From Peribacillus cavernae (GTDB lineage: Bacteria; Bacillota; Bacilli; Bacillales; DSM-1321), in contig NZ_RYZZ01000030.1 of NCBI RefSeq assembly GCF_003989135.1, forward strand, positions 107,000 through 170,999: a stretch of 64,000 nt of DNA. Direction: 5' to 3'. The position numbers were made by a program, and so were the translations under genes. Positions 1-8,809 of this stretch are shown one piece after another. Each line of letters opens with the position of its first letter. Position 1 is the stretch's first letter. Under the pieces are notes generated by a model that saw only the letters and a program-made list of their open reading frames with translations, had not been told where the DNA came from and searched no databases.

Positions 1-25
1 GTAGTAGTTCAGATATGATATCCAT
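1..25 (-). CDS. start of a gene running off the left edge
   Basis: An ATG at position 25 on the minus strand has an AAGGAG ribosome binding site 8 bases upstream and opens a reading frame (M-D-I-I-S-E-L-L) that leaves the window. It lies just downstream of the TRAP receptor gene, in the same direction and without a visible terminator between, so it is probably the next gene of the TRAP operon. Its product cannot be named from eight codons. Confidence 0.5.
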
Positions 26-53
26 AATTAATGCTCCTTACTGAAGGTTTGTA

Positions 54-1106
54 TTACTTACCACGTACTTTAGCCAATTCAGTCATCATTTCATCTACAA
101 GGTTTGCCCCAATTTTTTCTGCAAATTTATCATTTACTGGTTTGATAATTTCCTTCATTTTTTCCCGCTCTTGATCGGATACTTCGTTTATTTTCATTCC
201 AGCTTTTTCGAGTTCTTTAATGGCTTTTTCATTTTCGCTGCGGTTTAAATCACGTTGGAACTTTCCTGCTTCTTCCGCTGCTTCCCGCATTATTTTCTGC
301 TCTTCTTCAGACAGGCCATCCCAAAACTTTTTGCTGACTAGAAAAACGAATGGAGTATATACATGTTTTGTAAGGCTTAAATGAGATTGAACCTCATTAT
401 ATTTTTGGGTTACGATTGTTGGCATTGGATTTTCTTGGCCATCTACCGTTCCGCTCTCCAGCGCGGTAAATACTTCTGAGAAAGCCATTGGTGTAGGGTT
501 AGCCCCTAATTTTTCAAAAGCATCTAAATGAACTTCATTTTGCATGGTACGAACCTTAAGCCCTTTAAAATCTTCCGCTGTTTTGACTGCATGCTTACTG
601 TTTGTTAATTGGCGGAATCCGTTTTCCCAGTATCCCAGTCCTACTAGCCCCTGTTCCGGCAATCTTTCAAGGAGCTGCTTACCTACTTTCCCATCAAGAA
701 TGGCATCCGCTTCTTTTTCAGTATTAAAAACAAAAGGAAAATCTAGCATGCCGTATTCCGGAACCATTCCCACAAGAGGTGAAGTGGAAGGTGTCGTAAC
801 TTCCTGCGTTCCTGCCTGGAGTGCTTCCGTCATTTTCAGATCATCACCCAGAGTCGCATCGAAAAAATTTTGCACTTTCATTTTTCCCCCGCTTTTCTCT
901 TCGACAAGTTCTTTAAATTTATTCATTCCCTGGCCTTGCGGGTGAGCCTCACTGTTTCCAATACCGGTTTTAATCGTTCTTTCCTTTATCCCGTCATTAG
1001 CCGAACTGGCTGTCGTGTTGCTATCACTATTATTTCCACACGCGCTAAGTACCAAGATTCCTGGCAATACGATGCCTATCGCCCAACGTTTCACCCATTT
1101 TTTCAT
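54..1106 (-). CDS. TRAP transporter substrate-binding protein, DctP family (lipoprotein)
   Basis: Extracytoplasmic receptor of a tripartite ATP-independent (TRAP) transporter; it captures a small organic acid and hands it to the DctQM permease. The 350-residue length is normal. The N-terminus has a lysine-rich start, a hydrophobic stretch and the lipobox L-S-A-C near residue 23, so it is a membrane-anchored lipoprotein. The family signature around K-V-R-T-M-Q, carrying the conserved Arg that pairs with the substrate carboxylate, and the F-T-A-L-E-S-G-T-V-D-G-Q-E-N-P segment are intact. RBS AGGGGG precedes the ATG. It is the last complete gene of the operon dctP2-dctQ-dctM-dctP1, and the second receptor for a single permease pair. 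Adjacent catabolic genes suggest a carboxylate such as an alicyclic or aromatic acid, but the ligand cannot be read from the sequence. Confidence 0.93.
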   Translation of the reverse strand: MKKWVKRWAIGIVLPGILVLSACGNNSDSNTTASSANDGIKERTIKTGIGNSEAHPQGQGMNKFKELVEEKSGGKMKVQNFFDATLGDDLKMTEALQAGTQEVTTPSTSPLVGMVPEYGMLDFPFVFNTEKEADAILDGKVGKQLLERLPEQGLVGLGYWENGFRQLTNSKHAVKTAEDFKGLKVRTMQNEVHLDAFEKLGANPTPMAFSEVFTALESGTVDGQENPMPTIVTQKYNEVQSHLSLTKHVYTPFVFLVSKKFWDGLSEEEQKIMREAAEEAGKFQRDLNRSENEKAIKELEKAGMKINEVSDQEREKMKEIIKPVNDKFAEKIGANLVDEMMTELAKVRGK

Positions 1107-1166
1107 TTTGTTCCCCCTGCAACTTAATTTTAGTTTATGAATCTTTTTTGCTGAACTTCTATGATC

Positions 1167-2441
1167 CTACGTAAGCCACTCAAGCGGTACTGTTACAATA
1201 GAAGGAAATACAATTAACAAAACCAATACAATAATTTCAACTAGCAGAAATGGCCAAACTCCTTTCATCATATCTTCCATACTAATTTTACTTATCCCGC
1301 ACATTACATTTAAAACGGTTCCAACAGGCGGTGTTAGTAGCCCAATTGCATTATTAAGAATAAACAGTACTCCAAAGTAAACGGGGTCTATTCCTGCGTG
1401 TTCTACTACCGGCATTAATACAGGAGTAAGAATAAGAATAGTTGGTGTCATATCCATCGCTGTTCCTATTAAGATGACTAATAAGTTAATTGCTATAAGG
1501 AGCAGCAAAGGATGTTCCATAAATGGTTCCAACAAACTGATCACTTCGTTAGGCAAGTTGGCTACCGTAATAAGCCATGACGAAACAAGAGCTGCTGCGA
1601 CAAGAAACATAACCACACTCGTCATTTTCCCAGCATGGACAAACACTCTAAATAAATCCTTAACTTTCAATTCGCGGTATATGACCAAACCAACAAACAA
1701 TGCATAAACGGCAGCTACTACAGCAGCCTCGGTTGGAGTAAAAAGTCCCCCTTTCAAGCCTCCAATAATTATGACTGGAAGAAAAAGCGCCCAAATGCCT
1801 TTTCGAATTGATATAAGGATCTCTTTCAATGATTTTCGAGGTTGTACTTTTACTTTTTCTTTTCGTGCTACAATTGCCCAGGTAACAGTCAGCCCAACTG
1901 CCAACAAAAGACCCGGGACAATCCCGGCCATAAAAAGCTTAGTAATGGAAACGCCGCTCGCCACACCGAAAATAATAAATCCAATACTTGGCGGAATGAT
2001 AGGTGCAATTATTCCACCCGCTGCAATTAATCCGCTGGATCGATTAACTTCATAACCGCTTTTAGCCATCATAGGAATTAATATCGCTCCTAATGCAGCC
2101 GTGTCTGCAACTGCAGAGCCTGACAGACTTGCAAATAATACACTAGCAATTATCGCAACATATCCGAGTCCTCCCCGTATATGCCCGACCATTGTCATTG
2201 CCATTTCAACAATACGCCTGGACAATCCACCTGCATTCATTAACTCTCCTGCCAGCATGAAAAAGGGGATCGCCATGAGAGGAAAATTATCTGCACCTGT
2301 AATTAAGTTCTGTGCAACAATTTGGCTATCAAAAATTCCCAGGAAGAACATTAAAACAACGCTGCTAACCAGCAATGCAAATGCAATTGGCATACCTAAA
2401 CCCATTGCTCCAAGTAAAGAGCCAACAAATACCCCGATCAT
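1167..2441 (-). CDS. TRAP transporter large permease, DctM family
   Basis: Large membrane subunit of the TRAP transporter, which couples sodium entry to uptake of the acid delivered by DctP. The 424-residue protein is almost entirely hydrophobic, with about 12 membrane segments and the DctM pattern (G-A-I-L-I-P near residue 140, P-P-S-I-G-F-I-I-F-G near 155, L-L-T-P-P-V-G-T-V-L-N near 370). The ATG overlaps the dctQ stop by four bases, so translation is coupled. RBS AAGGAGG lies about ten bases upstream. There is no fusion to DctQ, and the separate small subunit is present next door. Confidence 0.95.
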   Translation of the reverse strand: MIGVFVGSLLGAMGLGMPIAFALLVSSVVLMFFLGIFDSQIVAQNLITGADNFPLMAIPFFMLAGELMNAGGLSRRIVEMAMTMVGHIRGGLGYVAIIASVLFASLSGSAVADTAALGAILIPMMAKSGYEVNRSSGLIAAGGIIAPIIPPSIGFIIFGVASGVSITKLFMAGIVPGLLLAVGLTVTWAIVARKEKVKVQPRKSLKEILISIRKGIWALFLPVIIIGGLKGGLFTPTEAAVVAAVYALFVGLVIYRELKVKDLFRVFVHAGKMTSVVMFLVAAALVSSWLITVANLPNEVISLLEPFMEHPLLLLIAINLLVILIGTAMDMTPTILILTPVLMPVVEHAGIDPVYFGVLFILNNAIGLLTPPVGTVLNVMCGISKISMEDMMKGVWPFLLVEIIVLVLLIVFPSIVTVPLEWLT

Positions 2442-2992
2442 GCTTGTTTTTCCTCCTTGCCTAAGTTTTCATCATGTATAGTTATCATTTCTTCTGAGTC
2501 ATTAATAATAATTAGTTCGTCATCCGCAATTTTGTTAAAAATAATTCGGTATAAATTATTGATTGTGATTATCCCCATCGAAACACTTACTAGTATTCCA
2601 GTCCCGTAAACCAAGGAAAGGGGCATGCCTACAGCCGGAGTCACACTATGTAAGTTAAGCACCGTCATTTTCCAGCTGCCATCCAGAATTAATAAGAGCA
2701 CAAAAATTATCAATAGGTCACTGATCACCAGTACTATTTTCTTCATTCTTTTTGACAGGCGTTTTACCACCATATCGACGCCTAAATGTTCCTTATTTTG
2801 ATAAGCCCCGATTGCTCCTAAAAAAGTGAGCCAGACGAATAAGTAACGCGACATTTCCTCTGACCATGTAATACCGGAATTAAAGAAGTAACGGAGAATA
2901 ACGTTCCCAAAAACTAGAACGACCATAATAGCTAAGGCTAAGGCAAGTATAATATTTAATAGATTTTCTAAGAAGGCTGATATTTTGGCCAC
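2438..2992 (-). CDS. TRAP transporter small permease, DctQ family
   Basis: Small four-helix membrane subunit that forms the permease with DctM. Hydrophobic helices are visible near residues 10-35, 45-65, 85-105 and 125-150, with the family W-S-E-E-M-S-R-Y-L-F-V-W motif after helix 2. A longer reading frame opens at 3016, but its first codons contain the AAGGGAGG ribosome binding site itself, so the GTG at 2992, 6-7 bases after that site, is the better start (184 residues). It lies between dctP2 and dctM and overlaps dctM by four bases. Confidence 0.9.
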   Translation of the reverse strand: MAKISAFLENLLNIILALALAIMVVLVFGNVILRYFFNSGITWSEEMSRYLFVWLTFLGAIGAYQNKEHLGVDMVVKRLSKRMKKIVLVISDLLIIFVLLLILDGSWKMTVLNLHSVTPAVGMPLSLVYGTGILVSVSMGIITINNLYRIIFNKIADDELIIINDSEEMITIHDENLGKEEKQA

Positions 2993-3029
2993 TATTTTTC
3001 CTCCCTTATAAAACATTCGTTATTCCTAG

Positions 3030-4058
3030 TCACTCAGCTTTAATTTTTTTATACATTCCTTCAGCCCAGTCATACTCTTTAAAGATTTCCTGGTATAAAG
3101 GTTCAGAAGTTTTTCCCATATCTTTAATGAACTTTTCGCTTGGTTCAGAGAACTTAATTCCGTTATCTTGTAAAAACTTCTTATCTTCTTCATAGCTTTT
3201 TTCCAATAGTTCGAATTCGTATTCTGCCGCTTCCTTGGAGGCTGTTTCAATAATTTTTTGTTGTTCTTTCGTCAAGCTACCCCAGAATTTTTTGTTAATG
3301 ATATAGAGATTTGGACTAAACATATGTTTTGACTCTAGTACATCGCTTTGAACTTCATACCATCCTGATTGCCTTAGTGTGGCAATCGGGTTATCCTGTC
3401 CGTCTACAACCTTTTGTTCAAGTGCTGTGAATACTTCTGATATCGGCATTGGTGTTACATTGGTTCCAAGCGCTTCACCCAGCTTTATATAATTAGGAAT
3501 GTTAGGCAATCTAAGCCGTAAACCATCAAGTTCTTTCATGTTTTCAATCGATCTGTTGCTTGAAAACATTCTAAAGCCATTAGCGCTCCATGCTAGCGGT
3601 TTTACTCCATGCTTTGGTTCTAAATCTTCAGTCAGTTCATCGCCGATTGGGCCATTAAGTACTGATTTGACATGCTCAAAGTCTCTGAAAAGAAAAGGCC
3701 ATTCTGGAACACCCATCTTCGGTATGTCCGATTGCATAATTAAACCTGGAATCCCCATTTCAATCGTGCCGTTCCTTACCCCATCGTAAAACTCTTTTTC
3801 AGCGCCTAAAGTACTATTGGCAAAAATTTCGACTTTCAACTCTCCATTACTTTCTTCTTCAACCACTTTTTTAAATTTTTCTTTTAATGCTACATTTTGG
3901 GGATGATCTTCAGCAAAATAGTGAGCAACCTTAATTGTTCTAGCTTTAGTCTCACCACCTGAGCTGCCTTCCGAACTCCCACCGCCGCACCCCGATAAAA
4001 ATAACGAACTGGCAACGGCTATACTTGATGCAACCCCCAGAAACTTTCTTCTTCTCAA
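3030..4058 (-). CDS. TRAP transporter substrate-binding protein, DctP family, with Tat-like lipoprotein signal
   Basis: First gene of the TRAP operon and a second extracytoplasmic receptor, clearly different from the one at 54-1106. The signal region starts M-R-R-R-K-F-L-G, which fits a twin-arginine (R-R-x-F-L) signal, and runs into the lipobox L-S-G-C near residue 24 followed by a Gly/Ser-rich tether. The DctP core is complete (P-M-P-I-S-E-V-F-T-A-L-E-Q and V-D-G-Q-D-N-P). The start is TTG, preceded by a GGGGG box eight bases upstream. Two receptors sharing one DctQM pair suggests two ligands or a receptor replaced by duplication. Whether export is really by Tat is inference from the motif. 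Confidence 0.92.
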   Translation of the reverse strand: MRRRKFLGVASSIAVASSLFLSGCGGGSSEGSSGGETKARTIKVAHYFAEDHPQNVALKEKFKKVVEEESNGELKVEIFANSTLGAEKEFYDGVRNGTIEMGIPGLIMQSDIPKMGVPEWPFLFRDFEHVKSVLNGPIGDELTEDLEPKHGVKPLAWSANGFRMFSSNRSIENMKELDGLRLRLPNIPNYIKLGEALGTNVTPMPISEVFTALEQKVVDGQDNPIATLRQSGWYEVQSDVLESKHMFSPNLYIINKKFWGSLTKEQQKIIETASKEAAEYEFELLEKSYEEDKKFLQDNGIKFSEPSEKFIKDMGKTSEPLYQEIFKEYDWAEGMYKKIKAE

Positions 4059-4208
4059 ATTAATTACCCCCTTTTTTTCTTAAATTCCTAATCGTGAAAG
4101 CGGTTTCATAAAATAACAAAGAATTTTTTCTCTGTCAATTGGTTCCCTAATCAAATTAATTTTCAACTTTTGAAATAACGCGATTTGTTTTATAATGTAA
4201 AACTCAAT

Positions 4209-4237
4209 TTGACAATGAAGAACCTAAGCAATATTAT
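4209..4237 (+). promoter_or_regulatory. possible opposite-strand promoter sharing the -10 region
   Basis: On the plus strand TTGACA (4209-4214), a 17-base spacer and TATTAT (4232-4237) overlap the minus-strand promoter so that both use the same AT-rich core. No protein gene lies downstream on the plus strand before the terminator at 4570-4620, so if active it would make an untranslated RNA of about 375 bases. Confidence 0.35.
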
Positions 4238-4260
4238 ATTGTAATTCAACAAATTGTCAA
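4233..4260 (-). promoter_or_regulatory. sigma-A promoter for the TRAP operon
   Basis: On the minus strand a perfect TTGACA (4255-4260) and a perfect TATAAT (4233-4238) are separated by 16 bases, about 175 bases upstream of the dctP2 start. A TTGACAAT element at 4209-4216 and its inverse ATTGTCAA at 4253-4260 flank the -10 box, which could also serve as a repressor site. Confidence 0.65.
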
Positions 4261-4569
4261 CGAGAATTCTGAAAATAAAATCTATTCGGATTTTTTTCTT
4301 CAACATTGTTTTTTTGCAATACTTTTAAAAGTTTTAAAGTGAATGTCTGTCTTAATAACAATTTCACCTTTAAAACTAATTGATTGATCTTCTTTTACAA
4401 AATAAATATAATTCTGAATTCCTATTCTGTATTTTTAATTCTCCTCAATCTTGCTGATTCTTATCAGTAGTGAAGACTATTGAACACTTCCTTTGAGACC
4501 GAAGCAAACTAACTTCAAACTAGATTATAAACCCATTTTTTTGCGTCCAGAGATGGCCAGTATCTACTG

Positions 4570-4620
4570 AAAAAACACCCCCCTAATCGAATACATCATC
4601 CGATTAGGGGGGTGTTTTTT
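4570..4620. terminator. bidirectional intrinsic terminator with 20-bp stem
   Basis: Perfect inverted repeat 4570-4589 / 4601-4620 with an 11-base loop, a six-C/six-G core, an A-run on the left and a T-run on the right. It would stop transcription on both strands: the EamA gene from the right and any plus-strand RNA from the left. Confidence 0.93.
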
Positions 4621-4826
4621 TATAGTACAAAACTATTTTATTTACAGATTTATTGTTGAAAAAAACGAGAAATAAATACAAATTTAATAAATAAATTCAG
4701 TCTTTATTTCCGAACATCCTGTGCAATGTTAATCACATGGCGTATTTTATCCCACTGTTGTTCTTCAAAGCCTCCGTCAAAATCCTGAAGCCCTTGTAAA
4801 CACTCATTCTAACGATTGCCTTGAGT

Positions 4827-5732
4827 TTATTTGGTCTCGTGCTCATAACTGAGAGCGAGTCTTTTCTTTTTTGACTTCCTCGATGAAAGATAAACTCCGG
4901 CGAAAATGATAAGCAGTCCGATAATTACATTCGGAGTAATTGACTCTCCCAGCAGGAGATAACCCCAGACCATAGCCGATGCAGGAATCAAGTAGGTGAC
5001 GGTTGCCGCTAATTCAGGGCTTCCATTTTTATTAATATAAAAATAGATAAGCTGGCCAAATCCAGAACCAAAGCATCCAAGACCAATGATCGCGAAAATC
5101 GGCAGCGGTTCGAGCAACATGGCAGGCTTGAACGGCTCAGTAAGCACCATCCCGATTAAACCGACGGCTGCACCCGTCAACAAGGTGAAAGTCGTAATCA
5201 CTAGCACCCCGATATCTGACAAAAATCGTTTCGTTAGCTGGCCGGCAAGCCCATAACAGATGCTCGCTAAAAGCATCGTCCCAATCCCGATGAACTCCTG
5301 ACCGAAAAGCTGGCCGAATTGAAAATCCATCAGTACCACAATACCGAAAAACCCGATCAGGATGCCGATCCATTGACGGCCGGTAAGTACATAAGAAAAA
5401 AGAATAAATCCAATCAGCCCGGTCCAAATCGGAGTAGTCGCGTTAAGAATCGAAGCAGTAGTACTGTCTATCACTGTTTCACTAAGAGGAATCAACCCCC
5501 ATGCTAAGCCACAGTTAAAAATTCCGATAACAATCAGCGGTTTCCATGGCAGCCTGCCTCTGATTTCTTTCCGCTTCCACCATAAAATCGGAAGCAGGGT
5601 AATCGCACCGGCCAAACAGCGCAGAAAAACAATCCCCCAGACGCCAGCTGGCGGAAGCAGCCACTTCATAAAAACAAACGATAATCCCCAAATCAAACTA
5701 AGCCCGATTAAGGCTCCATACAATCGAAGCAT
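4827..5732 (-). CDS. EamA/DMT-family transporter
   Basis: Ten-helix membrane protein of the drug/metabolite transporter superfamily with two EamA repeats (first about residues 5-135, second about 145-290). Many relatives export amino acids or metabolites, and the substrate here is unknown. The frame is open to 5777, but the ATG at 5732 (M-L-R-L-Y-G) is preceded by AGGAGG with six-base spacing, giving 301 residues, a normal length. The C-terminus is rich in Lys/Arg (S-R-K-S-K-K-K-R), as usual for cytoplasmic tails. It stands alone between the terminator at 4570-4620 and a divergently placed phosphodiesterase gene. Confidence 0.9.
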   Translation of the reverse strand: MLRLYGALIGLSLIWGLSFVFMKWLLPPAGVWGIVFLRCLAGAITLLPILWWKRKEIRGRLPWKPLIVIGIFNCGLAWGLIPLSETVIDSTTASILNATTPIWTGLIGFILFSYVLTGRQWIGILIGFFGIVVLMDFQFGQLFGQEFIGIGTMLLASICYGLAGQLTKRFLSDIGVLVITTFTLLTGAAVGLIGMVLTEPFKPAMLLEPLPIFAIIGLGCFGSGFGQLIYFYINKNGSPELAATVTYLIPASAMVWGYLLLGESITPNVIIGLLIIFAGVYLSSRKSKKKRLALSYEHETK

Positions 5733-5773
5733 GATCTGCCTCCTTCCCTCTCTCTTATTATGGCAAACTCTGG

Positions 5774-5798
5774 GCAAGATTTCATGTAAAAATCTTGC
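5774..5798. other. small hairpin upstream of EamA gene
   Basis: Inverted repeat of nine bases (5774-5782 and 5790-5798) with a seven-base loop, in the leader region of the EamA gene on the minus strand and followed by T-rich sequence on the plus strand. It could be a weak plus-strand terminator or a leader structure; neither is shown. Confidence 0.3.
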
Positions 5799-6017
5799 TA
5801 TTTCATTTTTCCAATAATGATTCCATACAACTAATATATTTGAATAAATCGTATAGGTCCTCCAAGTAAAAATACTTATGATCTTGATAAAATCCAGTGG
5901 CCAAACACGCAGTTTTTACTTGATTGTAATCTCTTCGCTATCAATCCTTTACTTTTGCCCAAAAGAATATTAATAATCGGCTGATATTCTTAAAAAGTAG
6001 TTTAATAGAGACGGGAG

Positions 6018-6881
6018 ATGGATAGATTGCAAAGAAAATGGATGTCAGCCCTTGGCGCGCTTGTAATTGGATTTGGAATTGTCGCAGGAGGAGAAACAGG
6101 AATGGCAAAGGAAAAACACAAGGAGATCTTAAATGTTTCACACCGCGGCGCTTCCGGCTACGCCCCGGAACATACGATTACCTCATACAAAATGGGTGAG
6201 AAAATGCACGGTGACTATATCGAAATTGATCTACAAATGACTAAGGATGGCAAGTTAATTGCCATGCACGATGAAAGATTAGACCGGACCACGAATGGTA
6301 CAGGCCTTGTAAAAGATTATACACTAGAGCAACTCAAGCAGCTGGATGCAGGCAGCTGGTTTAACGAACAATACCCTCAATACGCAAACCCGGAATATGC
6401 AGGATTACAAATACCCACTCTTGAAGATGTTTTTCAAAAGTTCGGTAAAAATAAAAAATATTATATCGAAACCAAATCACCTGAAGTTTACCCAGGAATG
6501 GAAAAAGAACTGCTGCGTCTCGTAAATGAATACGACATAAACAAAGAGACGCTTCTTGTTCAGTCTTTCAGTCCAGCCAGCCTGTTAACAATGAAAGAAC
6601 TCGATCCATCGATTAAGCTCGTTCAACTGCTATCATACAAAACCAATGCAGTTATTACGGATGAAGAAATTGCCGCCATTAAAGAATATGCCATGGGTGT
6701 TGGTCCGAATTATACCTATTTAAACGAGGAATATATACAAAAAGTGGTCAACAACGGGCTCGAAATACACCCATTTACCGTCAATGACAAAGAAACGATG
6801 GAAAAACTGATTGACTGGGGTGTTACTGGAATGTTTACTAATTTTCCGGATCTGCTTCATGAGGTGACTAAAGGGAAGTAA
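6018..6881 (+). CDS. glpQ: secreted glycerophosphodiester phosphodiesterase
   Basis: Hydrolyses glycerophosphodiesters to glycerol 3-phosphate and an alcohol outside the membrane. The GDPD core is complete: H-R-G with following P-E-H-T near residues 40-52, E-I-D (metal ligands) near residue 72 and a second His in M-H-D near residue 88, and the TIM-barrel end motif (G-V-T-G-M-F-T-N-F-P). A positively charged start and hydrophobic run to about residue 27 form a signal peptide. The ATG at 6018 touches the GGGAG box, so the in-frame TTG at 6027, nine bases after it, is an equally likely start. Monocistronic, closed by the hairpin at 6974-7013. Confidence 0.9.
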   Translation: MDRLQRKWMSALGALVIGFGIVAGGETGMAKEKHKEILNVSHRGASGYAPEHTITSYKMGEKMHGDYIEIDLQMTKDGKLIAMHDERLDRTTNGTGLVKDYTLEQLKQLDAGSWFNEQYPQYANPEYAGLQIPTLEDVFQKFGKNKKYYIETKSPEVYPGMEKELLRLVNEYDINKETLLVQSFSPASLLTMKELDPSIKLVQLLSYKTNAVITDEEIAAIKEYAMGVGPNYTYLNEEYIQKVVNNGLEIHPFTVNDKETMEKLIDWGVTGMFTNFPDLLHEVTKGK

Positions 6882-6973
6882 GCATTTCAAGGGCTTTATT
6901 ATCCAGACAGAATAAATTAGTTTGAGCCAGTGATCTTTTACATCATATACAGCCATGAATGTTCATTACTCGC

Positions 6974-7013
6974 ACTAACAGCATCATCCTATTATTAGGA
7001 TGATGCTGTTAGT
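6974..7013. terminator. intrinsic terminator after the phosphodiesterase gene
   Basis: Perfect 17-bp inverted repeat (6974-6990 and 6997-7013) around a six-base loop, about 90 bases after the stop codon. The stem is AT/GC mixed with only a short T-rich tail. Confidence 0.7.
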
Positions 7014-7146
7014 CTTTCTGAATTTTGAGCAGCACCAGCATTTTGAGATAAAACTATTTTAATACATTGTCTGGAAGTAAATACTCCAATTTTCTATACT
7101 AAGGCTGAAAGTCTTGATATACTTAAGAAAAGGAGAGATTCCAATT

Positions 7147-7569
7147 ATGTACGAACTAAAAACAAAAGAAACCGATAGCAGTGTCATTGAGTTTATAGAA
7201 AATGTCGAAAGCCCAAAAAAACGGGAAGACGCATATAAATTATTGGATATTTTTTCTGAAACGACGGGTTATGAAGCGAAGATGTGGGGACCGAGTATTA
7301 TTGGATTTGGTTCATATCATTATAAATATGAATCCGGTCATGAAGGCGATGCCCCGCTGGTAGGCTTCTCACCTCGGAAAGCCAAAATCAGTCTGTATTT
7401 TGCGACGGGTAACACAAAGCGAGAGGAATTGTTAAAGGACTTTGGAAAACATACGGCAGGAAAAGCGTGTATATACATCAATAAAGTAGCAGATATTGAT
7501 ATTGATGTTCTGAAAGCGTTAATTAACCAATCTATAACGTTTTTGAAAGAAACCTATCCCAATAATTAA
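7147..7569 (+). CDS. DUF1801 domain protein
   Basis: Small soluble protein (140 residues from the ATG at 7147) with the DUF1801 pattern: K-R-E-D-A-Y-K-L-L-D near residue 30, M-W-G-P-S-I-I-G-F-G-S-Y near residue 50, and a C-terminal G-K-A-C-I-Y-I-N segment. The family includes the YdhG/YdeI type; its biochemical role is not established. The frame opens at 7114, but AAGGAGAG at about 7130 with normal spacing points to 7147. Single gene, ended by the hairpin at 7609-7662. Confidence 0.85.
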   Translation: MYELKTKETDSSVIEFIENVESPKKREDAYKLLDIFSETTGYEAKMWGPSIIGFGSYHYKYESGHEGDAPLVGFSPRKAKISLYFATGNTKREELLKDFGKHTAGKACIYINKVADIDIDVLKALINQSITFLKETYPNN

Positions 7570-7608
7570 AGCCTGCGGATTACTTGAATTTCGTCAGTTA
7601 TGAAAATA

Positions 7609-7662
7609 AAAAAACTGTCCAAGTTTCGACAGCCTGAGTCTGCCTGGATAAGACAGTTTTTT
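7609..7662. terminator. bidirectional terminator between DUF1801 gene and ftsZ
   Basis: Inverted repeat of 11 bases (7609-7619 and 7652-7662) with an A-run at one end and a T-run at the other, between convergent genes. The 32-base loop region has its own secondary pairing. Confidence 0.8.
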
Positions 7663-7669
7663 AACTATA

Positions 7670-8809
7670 TCAACTCTTAGTACGATTCCGAAAGAACGTT
7701 GGAATATCGAGTGATTCTTTCGGTTGTTGCCGTTGTCGGCCATAATCCCGAACCGGTTCTTCACGTTTTAGCGGTTGGCGTCTAGGTGATGCTTTTGGCT
7801 GTGGTTTTGACATTTCTGTGGTTAAAGGACTGGAAGACCGTTCTAATGACGTAATCTCCTGATCATTGAAACCAGTAGCAATGACGGTTACCATAAATTC
7901 ATTTTTTAGGTTTTTGTTAATGACAGAACCGAAAATCATGTTTAATTCCTGGTCTGAAGAAGATGCAACAATATCCGCTGCCTCTTGTACTTCAAATAAA
8001 CTTAAATTGCTTCCGCTAGTGATGTTCAATAGTACTCCTTTAGCCCCATCGATGGAAGTTTCGAGGAGCGGACTAGAAATGGCTTGCTTTGCAGCTTCAA
8101 CAGCACGGTCTTTACCAGTTGCGATGCCGATGCCCATTAAGGCAGTGCCTTTATGAGACATGATCGTTTTCACGTCAGCAAAATCAAGATTGATTAAACC
8201 TGGTACAGCAATTAAATCCGAAATACCCTGTACACCCTGACGAAGGACATTATCCGCTTCACGGAATGCTTCAACAATTGGTGTTTTTCTATCTACAATC
8301 TCCAATAAACGATCGTTTGGGATCACAATTAATGTGTCCACCGCTTTCTTCATTAAGGCTATTCCACCTACAGCTAGTGATGCGCGCTTATTGCCTTCGA
8401 ACTTGAACGGACGTGTTATTACACCAATAGTTAGTGCCTTAAGCTCATGGGCAATTTGAGCAATAACAGGGGCTGCCCCGGTTCCTGTACCTCCGCCCAT
8501 TCCGGCCGTAACGAATACCATGTCTGCACCTTCTAATGCTTCTTGGATCTGCTTTTTGCTTTCTTCCGCTGCTTTTCTGCCTACCTCTGGATTTGCACCT
8601 GCTCCTAAACCTCTTGTCAGTGTTGTACCGATTTGGATCTTAATCTCTGCTCTTGATAAGTTAAGAGCTTGTGCATCTGTATTAACAGCAATGAATTCTA
8701 CTCCCTGAACTCCTTGCTCGATCATACGGTTAACGGCATTGTTTCCCCCGCCGCCAACACCGATTACTTTAATCGTAGCTGATTGGTCTGTACTGTCAAA
8801 CTCCCTCAT
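7670..8809 (-). CDS. ftsZ: cell division GTPase FtsZ (copy outside the usual division cluster)
   Basis: Tubulin-like GTPase that assembles the division ring. All key elements are present: the G-G-G-G-N-N loop near residue 20, the tubulin signature G-G-G-T-G-T-G near 105, the T7 loop N-L-D-F-A-D-V-K near 205, a Gln/Arg-rich linker, and the C-terminal partner-binding peptide D-I-P-T-F-F-R-N-R. Length 379 residues matches Bacillus FtsZ. The ATG at 8809 follows TTAGGAGG with normal spacing; the same frame is open a further 75 codons upstream. The neighbours are not division or wall genes, so this is probably an additional copy or a relocated gene. It appears functional. A genome search would show whether a canonical ftsAZ locus also exists. 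Confidence 0.93.
   Translation of the reverse strand: MREFDSTDQSATIKVIGVGGGGNNAVNRMIEQGVQGVEFIAVNTDAQALNLSRAEIKIQIGTTLTRGLGAGANPEVGRKAAEESKKQIQEALEGADMVFVTAGMGGGTGTGAAPVIAQIAHELKALTIGVITRPFKFEGNKRASLAVGGIALMKKAVDTLIVIPNDRLLEIVDRKTPIVEAFREADNVLRQGVQGISDLIAVPGLINLDFADVKTIMSHKGTALMGIGIATGKDRAVEAAKQAISSPLLETSIDGAKGVLLNITSGSNLSLFEVQEAADIVASSSDQELNMIFGSVINKNLKNEFMVTVIATGFNDQEITSLERSSSPLTTEMSKPQPKASPRRQPLKREEPVRDYGRQRQQPKESLDIPTFFRNRTKS

Larger units (their letters stand above)
4059..4826. other. long AT-rich intergenic region between TRAP operon and EamA gene
   Basis: This 768-base stretch holds the two overlapping promoters near 4209-4260 and the strong terminator at 4570-4620. At 4690-4803 the minus strand reads a short open tail (N-E-C-L-Q-G-L-Q-D-F-D-G-G-F) ending in a stop, which looks like the last 35 codons of a lost gene. 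I cannot name the family. Nothing else recognisable. Confidence 0.5.
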
